Source: Flavobacteriales bacterium UBA5869
GTDB lineage: Bacteria > Bacteroidota > Bacteroidia > Flavobacteriales_D > Crocinitomicaceae
Assembly: GCA_002432565.1 (NCBI GenBank)
Contig: DJFP01000235.1
Coordinates: 19,530-25,137, forward strand
DNA: 5,608 nt
Direction of reading: 5' to 3'
Under the pieces are notes generated by a model. That model did not search any database. It was given only the letters and a program-made list of their open reading frames with translations, and had not been told where the DNA came from. The translations under genes were made by a program, and so were the position numbers. This document shows, piece by piece, positions 1 to 5,608 of this stretch; position 1 is the stretch's first letter, and the number at the start of each line of letters is the position of its first letter.

Positions 1-107
1 GGGAAATGCTCCGCAAAATGGAAGAAGCCTGCAGTGATTGGAAAAAAGCAAGCGACTTAGGATCAACAGAAGGAAAAACATGTCATTCAGGAAACTGCAG
101 CAATTAA
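1..107 (+). CDS. C-terminal end of an unidentified protein, possibly TPR-containing (5' truncated by window edge)
   Basis: Reading in frame 3, an open frame enters from the left edge and ends with TAA at 105-107, giving about 34 residues. The visible tail contains EACSDWKKASDLGS followed by a Cys-containing end, CHSGNCSN. The pattern of an acidic/Cys-rich helix followed by DWKKAxxLG resembles the last helix of TPR-like repeats that often end Bacteroidota proteins, but this is a weak similarity from a short tail. The other two forward frames stop at 36 and 60, so this is the only frame compatible with coding up to the next gene. The stop lies 10 bases before the ATG at 118, so the two genes are probably cotranscribed. 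The function cannot be stated from this fragment. Confidence 0.6.
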   Translation, partial: EMLRKMEEACSDWKKASDLGSTEGKTCHSGNCSN

Positions 108-117
108 AATCAAAACG

Positions 118-2181
118 ATGAAAAAAATATTAACACTAGTCGTTATTGGTTTAGCGACAAATCTATTCGGACAAAACGTAGATTTTAAATCTGCAAACTT
201 TAAGGACGATAAGGAAGGTTTGAAAGCAGCAACCGCTGCCATTGAAAAGGGAGATGAATTTTACAAAGTGGGTATGGAAGCGGTTTTCGCGGTCCAGGAT
301 TTCGGTACGAACTTCAAAAGTGCTTTGAAAGAATACGAAAAAGCTCAAAAATACAATCCGAATAATGCTTTGCTCAATTACAAAATCGGCGTTTGTTATG
401 CGAACTCAACAGATCCGTTTAAGTCTATAAGCTACATCAAAACAGCACAAAAACTAGATCCGAAATGTGATCCTTTCCTGAACTTCTACCTGGGATATAC
501 TTCTCAACTGGAAGGAAAATACGACGAGGCTTCTAAGTACTATACCACATTTGAAACGGAATACAAGAAGGCGGATAATTTCATGAAATTTGTAAACCAG
601 CGTAAAAAGCAATGTGTTACAGCGAAGAAATTTGAAGCTTCTCCGGTTCGCTGCTGGGTAGATAATGTTCCGTCCTTAAATTCCGACTGCGATGAAATCG
701 CCCCTTCTATTTCAACAGACGGGTCCGAAATGATCTTAAGTTCGAACAGGCCAAACAGCCACGACGCTAACACCCTTGGTGTTTATGACTATGAGATTTA
801 TTCTTCCACACTTTTGGAAAACTGGTCTACCCCGACAAAGCTTCAGGGACCGATCAACTCGAACAACGACGATATCTCCAACTGTCTTTCTTATGATGGA
901 ACTAAAATGCTATTACACAGAGACGCAGGCGGGCAGACGGATATTTTCGAGTCCAAATTGAAAGGAAATGAGTGGTCAGACCCTAAAATCCTGAGTATTT
1001 TCATCAGTACCGACAAAAACAACGAGCGTTATGCCTGTTACAACGAAGACGGATGGAAGATCTATTTCTGCCGGGACAACGATGTACGCGAAACCGGTTC
1101 CGAAGTCATGTTCTCCGGAATGCAGAATAAAATGAAACAGGATTACATGATCGCAACCATGCTTACAGGTGTAAACTCGAAGTTTAACGACGGACCTATC
1201 TATATCCATATTGACGGAGAAAGTATGTACATCGCTTCAGAAGGACATGATGGAATGGGTGGTTATGATATTTTTCTTTCCAAAAAAGTACAGGGTCAAT
1301 GGACAACCCCTGTGAATATGGGATACCCGATCAATAGTCCATACGATGACTTCTTCTTTGCTTCTACGGCGAACGGGAAATTTGCTTACATCTCATCCAA
1401 CAGATCCGGTGGAAAAGGCGGTTATGACATCTACAAAGTGACTTTCTGGGGACCGGAGAAAAAACCAATCTCAGAGACCGAAGACTACTTGCTTGCGAGT
1501 ATTGTAATGCCGGTAAAGGATCACACGATTGAAAAATCTGTAGAGGTTAAGAAAAAGAGTTTGACCGTATTTAAAGGGATTACCATTGATGCGATCTCCA
1601 GAAAACCGGTTGAAGCGCAGATCGAAATCACAGACAACGCAACGGGGAAAGTGATTGAAACATTTACCACCAACTCCGCAACCGGAAAGTTCATTATTAC
1701 CCTGAACTCGGGTAAAAACTACGGGATTGCCGTGAAAGCACCCGGATACCTGTTCCACTCCGAGAACTTTGACATTCCGGAGGGATCAGCTGACAACCTG
1801 GTAAATAAAGTGATCGAATTGAAAAATATCGCAATCGGTTCAAAAATTGCACTTCGCAACATTTTCTTTGATGTGAATAAGGCAACTCTTCGTTCGGAAT
1901 CAAATGCCGAGTTGGAGCGATTGGTGCAATTAATGAAGGATGTTCCGGGATTGAAGATCGAAATTTCAGGACACACGGACAATACCGGGTCTGCGACTTT
2001 GAACGAAACACTTTCTCAGCAACGTGCAGAAGCTGTTGTTGCTTATTTGTCCCAAAAAGGTATTTCTGCAAGCAGAATGACTGCTAAGGGATACGGTTCT
2101 TCCCAACCTATCGCATCGAACAACAGCGAGGACGGAAAACAGCAAAACCGTAGAACGGAATTTGAGATTAAAGGGAATTAA
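118..2181 (+). CDS. PorE-like OmpA family envelope protein (TPR, PD40 propeller, carboxypeptidase-regulatory domain, OmpA C-terminal domain)
   Basis: This 687-residue exported protein probably acts in the periplasm and binds peptidoglycan. A signal peptide is seen at residues 1-19 (MKKILTLVVIGLATNLFGQ). TPR-like helices lie at about 45-150. A WD40-like (PD40) propeller spans about 190-440, with five recognisable blade motifs near 191-212, 250-278, 301-320, 358-390 and 405-440; blades 4 and 5 share GGYDI. A carboxypeptidase-regulatory-like beta domain is at about 484-552. An OmpA C-terminal domain covers about 575-687, with FFDVN at 583-587, GHTDNTG at 618-624 and NETLSQQRA at 629-637. D621 and R636 sit where OmpA-like domains contact diaminopimelate. 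This domain order is that of PorE of the type IX secretion system, but the architecture is also widely duplicated in Bacteroidota, so orthology is not established. The first Cys is residue 93, so there is no lipobox; known PorE is a lipoprotein. The start has no Shine-Dalgarno sequence. The gene probably shares a transcript with the gene ending at 107. Confidence 0.95.
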   Translation: MKKILTLVVIGLATNLFGQNVDFKSANFKDDKEGLKAATAAIEKGDEFYKVGMEAVFAVQDFGTNFKSALKEYEKAQKYNPNNALLNYKIGVCYANSTDPFKSISYIKTAQKLDPKCDPFLNFYLGYTSQLEGKYDEASKYYTTFETEYKKADNFMKFVNQRKKQCVTAKKFEASPVRCWVDNVPSLNSDCDEIAPSISTDGSEMILSSNRPNSHDANTLGVYDYEIYSSTLLENWSTPTKLQGPINSNNDDISNCLSYDGTKMLLHRDAGGQTDIFESKLKGNEWSDPKILSIFISTDKNNERYACYNEDGWKIYFCRDNDVRETGSEVMFSGMQNKMKQDYMIATMLTGVNSKFNDGPIYIHIDGESMYIASEGHDGMGGYDIFLSKKVQGQWTTPVNMGYPINSPYDDFFFASTANGKFAYISSNRSGGKGGYDIYKVTFWGPEKKPISETEDYLLASIVMPVKDHTIEKSVEVKKKSLTVFKGITIDAISRKPVEAQIEITDNATGKVIETFTTNSATGKFIITLNSGKNYGIAVKAPGYLFHSENFDIPEGSADNLVNKVIELKNIAIGSKIALRNIFFDVNKATLRSESNAELERLVQLMKDVPGLKIEISGHTDNTGSATLNETLSQQRAEAVVAYLSQKGISASRMTAKGYGSSQPIASNNSEDGKQQNRRTEFEIKGN

Positions 2182-2209
2182 ATAGATTTAAATTCATAAA
2201 AACGATCAT

Positions 2210-2252
2210 GTAGGGACGTCTCGGTTAAACCGAGACGTCCCTACTGTTTTTT
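2210..2252 (+). terminator. Rho-independent terminator built from a perfect 16-bp palindrome, between convergent genes
   Basis: The arms 2210-2225 and 2229-2244 are exactly complementary (GTAGGGACGTCTCGGT and its reverse complement) around a TAA loop at 2226-2228. On the + strand the stem is followed by TG and six T (2247-2252), giving a good intrinsic terminator 28 bases after the stop of the PorE-like gene. The T tract is also the Lys-Lys codons of the convergent DUF2079 gene, and the right arm contains that gene's TAG stop (2241-2243). In the - direction a run of five T begins eight bases past the stem, so termination there is possible but weaker. The long, perfect, GC-rich stem with GTAGGGACG ends also resembles dispersed intergenic palindromes, so this may be a repeat that has taken on terminator function. 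Confidence 0.8.
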
Positions 2253-3698
2253 AACCAATAGCACTTCTTCGTTATCTACCACTTTGATCCATTCTTTCGA
2301 CTGCTGGAAATTCCGGATTTCCACCCGGAACATAGAATCACTTAAGGGGTAACTGCTGTCTTTCTTTGCCAGGATTACGTATTCGGCATTCTTGATTATT
2401 GGATACATGTAACAAAAATCACGGTTTGCCAAGTGCGAAACCAAGTTTCCCTGGCCACAAACCACCGCATCTTTCGGAATGAGCTTAAACGCCTCATACA
2501 CTCGCTTTACATCATATGATTTTGTGTAATGTTCTTTCGACAGGAAATCAATGTTCTCAGGCGGTGTAAATAAATAGGGATCTCCCATTCGTTTAAAAGT
2601 CGTAAACATTGCTAAGAAAGCCACCAATACTCCGGCTGTTTTTTTAAACGACTCTTTTTTCAGTTTGCCAATCACTTCAAAAACACCGATTGCCAGAATT
2701 GGTGTAAACTCAATGCAGTAATGATAGCCTGCTCCCCAGATATTTATATCATCGTGGAAGAACTTTTGCAAAAAGATCGGAATCAGCATCAGCAAATAAG
2801 CAGGTCTTAGAACCAACAATGCAAATCCGGAAAACAAGAGATAATACATGAGCTCTGCTTTCGTGTTAAAAGCAATTGGGTCTCTAAAGTTGGATATGAA
2901 CAATTGAAAGGAATCAACCGGATGAAAAATCATCCGCTTAACGGCCTCTGTCATTGTTCCGCCAAGTATGGTATAATCAAAATGCGGATAAATCCCGTCA
3001 GGAGTCATTGCAGGCATCACTAACTTTAACACAACAATGAAATAAACCATGGATGCAAATCCGGAAATAATTAAAAAGAAGCGCCATTTTTTCTCTTTCC
3101 AGTTCAATAAGGAAAGTCCGAAACAAATGAAGGCCATCCACAAACCACTGTTTTCTTTTCCGAGCCAAAGCAGTACCACAAAGAATGCTACCCACTTCAT
3201 CTTCCGTTCCCTGGTAAAAACAAAGAGCCAGGGAACAAGCATTGCTATTACTACATTATTGTGAAAATCATAGGCTAAAGCAGTGTAGATTCCAAAAAAA
3301 GAATAAAAAAACAGCATGGCATTTATGGCCAAAAAACGGTTTCCTCTAAAATAACGGTAAACCCCCAATCCTCCGAAAAGAATACTAGCAATTTGGAATA
3401 TCAGCAAGGTATAAGAACCGAAAATCCAGACAAAGGGAGAATAAAGCATGAGGTAAAAATCAAAATGATCTCCCATCAGATTTTGAGATTGCATTTTAAA
3501 AACCGTGCTGTCGTTCCATTGAAAATGAGAATAATCGTACAAAGCGTTCGAATAAATTCCTAAATCCATCGCATAAGTGCGAAATAGATAATGATTCACC
3601 AAGGAAACAAGTGAATAGATTATAGCAAATGCAAAAACAATCAGGTATTTCTCCGGTAGTTGTTTAAAGGCGGTGTATGTATTCTTTAATCGGTTCAT
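2241..3698 (-). CDS. DUF2079 family polytopic membrane protein (GT-C-like)
   Basis: This 485-residue inner-membrane protein matches the DUF2079 family, whose members resemble GT-C lipid-sugar-dependent glycosyltransferases; no substrate is known to me. Roughly ten to twelve hydrophobic segments are visible, for example about 19-37, 97-117, 122-142, 150-162, 168-180, 207-227, 284-312, 332-345 and 353-367. Family signatures include MDLGIYSNAL (44-53, with D45 in the first external loop where GT-C enzymes keep an acidic residue), NLMGDHFDFYLMLYSP (73-88), GKENSG (180-185), and GYHYCIEFTP (324-333). A soluble C-terminal part starts near 390 with LIPKDAVVCGQGNLVSHLANR, typical of the family. The length is normal. 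ATG at 3698 has no Shine-Dalgarno sequence. The TAG stop lies inside the right arm of the terminator palindrome. The VOC gene ends 73 bases upstream in the same direction. Family assignment is firm; glycosyltransferase activity is inference. Confidence 0.92.
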   Translation of the reverse strand: MNRLKNTYTAFKQLPEKYLIVFAFAIIYSLVSLVNHYLFRTYAMDLGIYSNALYDYSHFQWNDSTVFKMQSQNLMGDHFDFYLMLYSPFVWIFGSYTLLIFQIASILFGGLGVYRYFRGNRFLAINAMLFFYSFFGIYTALAYDFHNNVVIAMLVPWLFVFTRERKMKWVAFFVVLLWLGKENSGLWMAFICFGLSLLNWKEKKWRFFLIISGFASMVYFIVVLKLVMPAMTPDGIYPHFDYTILGGTMTEAVKRMIFHPVDSFQLFISNFRDPIAFNTKAELMYYLLFSGFALLVLRPAYLLMLIPIFLQKFFHDDINIWGAGYHYCIEFTPILAIGVFEVIGKLKKESFKKTAGVLVAFLAMFTTFKRMGDPYLFTPPENIDFLSKEHYTKSYDVKRVYEAFKLIPKDAVVCGQGNLVSHLANRDFCYMYPIIKNAEYVILAKKDSSYPLSDSMFRVEIRNFQQSKEWIKVVDNEEVLLVKKQ

Positions 3699-3727
3699 GT
3701 TGTGCGAATATACTTCATACCGTACAA

Positions 3728-3733
3728 ATTATA
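3728..3733 (-). promoter_or_regulatory. Possible promoter -10/-7 element upstream of the DUF2079 gene
   Basis: Read on the - strand this is TATAAT followed at once by TTG, about 30 bases before the ATG at 3698. It resembles a -10 box and nearly fits the Bacteroidota TAnnTTTG element, with one extra base between TA and TTTG. No TTTG is visible at the expected upstream position, so support is weak. An imperfect stem (3739-3758) lies just upstream of it. Confidence 0.27.
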
Positions 3734-3738
3734 ACTCT

Positions 3739-3758
3739 CGAATAAATGTATTCATTCG
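3739..3758 (-). other. Small imperfect stem-loop between the VOC and DUF2079 genes
   Basis: Read on the - strand, CGAATGAA and TTTATTCG can pair with one G-U around a TACA loop, giving an 8-bp stem that begins 13 bases past the VOC stop. No T tract follows, so it is not a convincing intrinsic terminator. It could be a 3' end structure, an operator-like dyad upstream of the TATAAT at 3728-3733, or chance in AT-rich sequence. Confidence 0.25.
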
Positions 3759-3771
3759 GAATATAAAATCC

Positions 3772-4164
3772 TTAATCCATCGGAGTGCAGATTTCGATCA
3801 GGAATCCTTCCAAATCGCGGACATAAGCAACCATTTGTCCCCAGGGCTTTTCTTTCGGTTCTTCGAGTAGTGTAGCACCGTTCGCAAGGGCCTTTTCAAC
3901 CAAAGCCGGAACGTCCACGGTTGTAAACCCTATTTCCAATCCGAAAGGTCTGGCCGCCAAACTGCTTTCCTGGAAACCTTCTTTCAAATTGGATTTCGCC
4001 AAAGGAAGTGCTGCAAAAGACAAGGTCGTTGTTCCTGAATTTAATTCTGCGTACTCATCGCCCGGAGCAATGAAGCGTACTTCGAAATCAAAAGTTCTGG
4101 AATAGAATTCAGCTGTACGTTTTACATCGGAAACGTACAAAATAGTGTAAGCAAATTTGATCAT
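3772..4164 (-). CDS. VOC superfamily (glyoxalase / bleomycin-resistance fold) protein
   Basis: A 130-residue single VOC domain, probably a cytosolic small-molecule-binding protein or enzyme. The N-terminal half carries YTILYVSDVKRTAEFYSRTF (residues 6-25), the usual strand-helix opening. The second half runs from FGLEIGFTTVDV (74-85) to PWGQMVAYVRDLEGFLIEIC (107-126), a common ending of this family. In metal-dependent members the first strand carries a His, as does the first strand of the second half; here those places appear to be Y6 and E77, while E124 is kept. The metal site may therefore be altered or absent, and no reaction can be assigned. I chose the ATG at 4164 because the family typically starts a few residues before this strand. 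An in-frame ATG at 4185 would add seven residues (MILTITR) with no family support. Neither start has a Shine-Dalgarno sequence. The gene lies between the DUF2130 and DUF2079 genes in the same direction. Confidence 0.9.
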   Translation of the reverse strand: MIKFAYTILYVSDVKRTAEFYSRTFDFEVRFIAPGDEYAELNSGTTTLSFAALPLAKSNLKEGFQESSLAARPFGLEIGFTTVDVPALVEKALANGATLLEEPKEKPWGQMVAYVRDLEGFLIEICTPMD

Positions 4165-4187
4165 GCGTGTAATAGTTAAAATCATTT

Positions 4188-4288
4188 CACCACTCTCCCC
4201 TTATGCTTGCGCTAAAGCTTCAGCCCAGGCACAGAGGGGAGATCAAGAGGGGTGGCCATCCCCCTTTTTCCCCCTTCAAAGGGGGAAA
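4188..4288. repeat. GC-rich intergenic block with nested inverted repeats (possible dispersed repeat element)
   Basis: The gap between the DUF2130 and VOC genes holds a dense set of C and G runs. TCTCCCC (4194-4200) is complementary to GGGGAGA (4236-4242), and CACC (4188-4191) to GGTG (4251-4254), so a long imperfect stem could enclose the AT-poorer middle. AGAGGGG occurs twice, at 4233-4239 and 4246-4252. GGGTGGCCATCCC (4250-4262) is a near-palindrome. A perfect 10-bp inverted repeat closes the block (separate entry). The sequence is unlike the flanking genes and has no coding character. It resembles the C/G-run intergenic repeats found in many Bacteroidota genomes, but copy number cannot be seen from one window. 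Confidence 0.45.
4267..4288. repeat. Perfect 10-bp inverted repeat 3' of the DUF2130 gene
   Basis: TTTCCCCCTT (4267-4276) and AAGGGGGAAA (4279-4288) are exact reverse complements separated by CA, so the realistic hairpin has an 8-bp stem with a six-base loop. It begins 12 bases past the DUF2130 stop at 4301-4303 on the - strand. In that direction the stem is followed by AAGGGGGATGG and not by T residues, so it is not a classical intrinsic terminator. It may protect the 3' end of the transcript or simply be the edge of the repeat block. Confidence 0.55.
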
Positions 4289-4300
4289 TATTTTCAATTA

Positions 4301-5557
4301 TTAGTCTTCATCATCCGCATCCGGAGCTTCCGGCAATTCCAAAGCCCTTACTTCCTGCACGGCATTTCCGGCAATCCCTTTTACAGAACCGTACATGTCG
4401 ATGGTATTGACAATCACTTTTTCGATTTGTTTTTCACGCTGCTTCCAAATGCGCTGCATAGACCTTTTTTCACTTTCGAGGTCAGCTTTCATTTGCGTAA
4501 ATCCTTCCACAATAGCCTCTACCTGCATTCTAAAAGTGGAACTGGTCAGGAAATCATAAAGCAAATGCATTTTATCACCTTTATTTTCCTGGGCTACCAA
4601 TGTACTGCTAATTTGGATAATTGTTTCCCGAAGCACCGAACAAAGTCCTTTGAACTCTTCATAAGTACAAATCCAAATTCCGTCTTTTAATCCCATTCGC
4701 TGCATATCAGCAGGCATTACTTCCGTAACCAGCACTCCGATATCTGCTCCCTTATCGCGGATATCTGCTTTGAATTTCTCTATCCATGACGGAGAAAAAT
4801 CCTTCGCTCTTTTGGATTCATAGTAAATTGTACCACAATTTTGCTGCGCACGCGTATGAACGGTTTGAAGACAATCACCTCCTCTCGCTCCTTTCCGGAT
4901 CTCTTCAATGGTATCCATGGGAAAGTTCGCCATCAACCACTCCTCAATTGCCAGTTCCATGACTTCCCCCTGCAGCTGCATGGAGCCTTGCTCCTGCTTG
5001 CGTTTCATTTCTTCTGTCAGCTTTTTCTGGTCTTCCAGCTGCTTTAGCAACTCTCTAACACGTAATTCATTACGTTCTTCTTCTGTCTTCCGGATTTTTT
5101 CCTTCTCTTCCTGGATCTGAGCATTTAATTTACGTTGAGCTTCAGCTTCCACCACTTCTTTCATCTCATCTTTTTCCCGCTTCAATTTTTCAATCTCTGC
5201 CTTGGTCCGGTTCAATTCCTTGATCTGTTCGGATTTTTCGTTGAGTTCCTTTTGGAGATCTGCAAATTGCTCACCCTGCTCCTGCAGCAGTTTTGTTTTC
5301 AGCTTTTCCTCCAGGTTTTTTCGTTCTTCTTTCAGTTTTTGCTCAAAACGCTCCTGGAAAAGTTCATTTTCCCGCCGTTTCTTTTCTTCGAACTCCTCTT
5401 TTTCACGAAGCAGGGCATCTTGTTTTTTCGCAAACTCATTCCGCGTCTCATTCAGCTCGTTTTGGTACTTGCGTTGAATTTGTTCTTCCAGCTGATGTGC
5501 TAAAATATCATTTACGTCGATGGAAGTTCCGCAATTGGGACAAGAAATTTGATTCAT
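4301..5557 (-). CDS. DUF2130 family coiled-coil protein with probable PD-(D/E)XK nuclease fold
   Basis: This 418-residue protein matches DUF2130 in full. The N-terminus has one zinc-knuckle-like pair, CPNC (C6, C9), then DVNDILAHQLEEQ. A long, charged coiled coil rich in Glu, Lys and Gln spans about 20-195. The conserved domain covers about 196-310: GEVMELAIEEWL (197-208), FPMDTIEEIRKGARGGDCLQ (212-231), IYYESKRAKDFSPSWIEKFK (244-263) and IGVLVTEVMP (273-282). A Glu in the first helix, D228 and the E247-S248-K249 triad fit a PD-(D/E)XK active site, as in restriction-endonuclease-like folds. A helical region (about 320-390) and a short acidic tail PEAPDADDED follow. Coiled coil plus PD-(D/E)XK recalls RmuC, but nuclease activity and a DNA role are inferred. 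The protein is soluble, with no signal peptide. ATG at 5557 has no Shine-Dalgarno sequence; a good promoter candidate lies just upstream. The first codons (MNQISCPNC) match the family start. Confidence 0.92.
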   Translation of the reverse strand: MNQISCPNCGTSIDVNDILAHQLEEQIQRKYQNELNETRNEFAKKQDALLREKEEFEEKKRRENELFQERFEQKLKEERKNLEEKLKTKLLQEQGEQFADLQKELNEKSEQIKELNRTKAEIEKLKREKDEMKEVVEAEAQRKLNAQIQEEKEKIRKTEEERNELRVRELLKQLEDQKKLTEEMKRKQEQGSMQLQGEVMELAIEEWLMANFPMDTIEEIRKGARGGDCLQTVHTRAQQNCGTIYYESKRAKDFSPSWIEKFKADIRDKGADIGVLVTEVMPADMQRMGLKDGIWICTYEEFKGLCSVLRETIIQISSTLVAQENKGDKMHLLYDFLTSSTFRMQVEAIVEGFTQMKADLESEKRSMQRIWKQREKQIEKVIVNTIDMYGSVKGIAGNAVQEVRALELPEAPDADDED

Positions 5558-5574
5558 AACAGCTAAAAATTGAA

Positions 5575-5604
5575 CAAACTTAAAATTACTACCATTTTGA
5601 CAAA
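5575..5604 (-). promoter_or_regulatory. Bacteroidota-type promoter for the DUF2130 gene
   Basis: On the - strand, TTTG (5604-5601) is followed after 18 bases by TAAGTTTG (5582-5575), an exact match to the TAnnTTTG -7 element, with spacing close to the usual 19 or so. The -7 element ends 17 bases before the ATG at 5557, so the expected start of transcription would leave a short leader of about 10 bases. There is no Shine-Dalgarno sequence in that leader, as is normal for the phylum. Confidence 0.5.
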
Positions 5605-5608
5605 TAAC

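Noticed and set aside
1471..2071. Overlapping - strand open frames inside the PorE-like gene
   Set aside because: The + frame encodes clear carboxypeptidase-regulatory and OmpA domains; the antisense frames show no domain, signal or start context.
2210..2244. CRISPR repeat or attachment site
   Set aside because: Only one copy is present in the window, with no spacers, cas genes, integrase or direct repeats. A palindromic terminator/repeat explains it better.
4165..4185. Upstream ATG at 4185 as the start of the VOC protein
   Set aside because: The extra seven residues (MILTITR) have no family support, and VOC domains usually begin directly with the strand that follows the ATG at 4164.
4267..4288. 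Intrinsic terminator of the DUF2130 gene
   Set aside because: The stem is good, but the sequence following it on the - strand is A/G-rich with no T tract, so it was listed as an inverted repeat instead.
4157..4690. Long + strand open frame (177 codons) crossing the GC-rich block and the DUF2130 3' end
   Set aside because: It is antisense to the well-supported DUF2130 gene, its product has no recognisable domain, and it begins inside the VOC gene. It is a reading-frame shadow.
4841..5559. Several + strand open frames rich in Phe, Ser and Leu opposite the coiled coil
   Set aside because: These are the complement of Glu/Lys/Gln-rich coiled-coil codons, which naturally lack stops on the other strand. 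The compositions are low complexity and no family is recognisable.

Overview
The window looks like ordinary chromosomal DNA from a member of the Bacteroidota, most likely a flavobacterium-like lineage. Three things point there. The large secreted OmpA-type protein has the TPR / PD40 propeller / carboxypeptidase-regulatory / OmpA architecture typical of that phylum. None of the four complete genes has a Shine-Dalgarno sequence before its start. The best promoter candidate (TTTG, 18 bp, TAAGTTTG) fits the Bacteroidota consensus TTTG / TAnnTTTG. Composition is moderately AT-rich throughout, with no sharp change that would suggest a recent island.

Layout. On the + strand, bases 1-107 hold the C-terminal end of a gene that enters from the left. 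Ten bases later comes a 687-residue exported envelope protein (118-2181) resembling PorE, the peptidoglycan-anchoring component of the type IX secretion / gliding machinery, but without a lipobox. A perfect 16-bp-stem palindrome with a T tract (2210-2252) closes it. On the - strand, read right to left, lie a coiled-coil DUF2130 protein with a probable PD-(D/E)XK nuclease fold (5557-4301), a small VOC (glyoxalase/bleomycin-resistance fold) protein (4164-3772) and a DUF2079 polytopic membrane protein related to GT-C glycosyltransferases (3698-2241). The + and - blocks converge on the palindrome, whose right arm supplies the stop codon of the DUF2079 gene.

How the genes relate. The two + genes are close enough to be one transcript. 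The three - genes share a direction but are separated by 136 and 73 bp, have no obvious common pathway, and may not form an operon. The 136-bp gap holds a GC-rich, inverted-repeat-dense block that does not look like coding sequence and could be a dispersed intergenic repeat.

I do not see a clear new biological system here. The points most worth following are the palindrome fused to a stop codon, the GC-rich repeat block, the non-lipidated PorE-like protein, and the DUF2130 protein as a possible RmuC-like nuclease.
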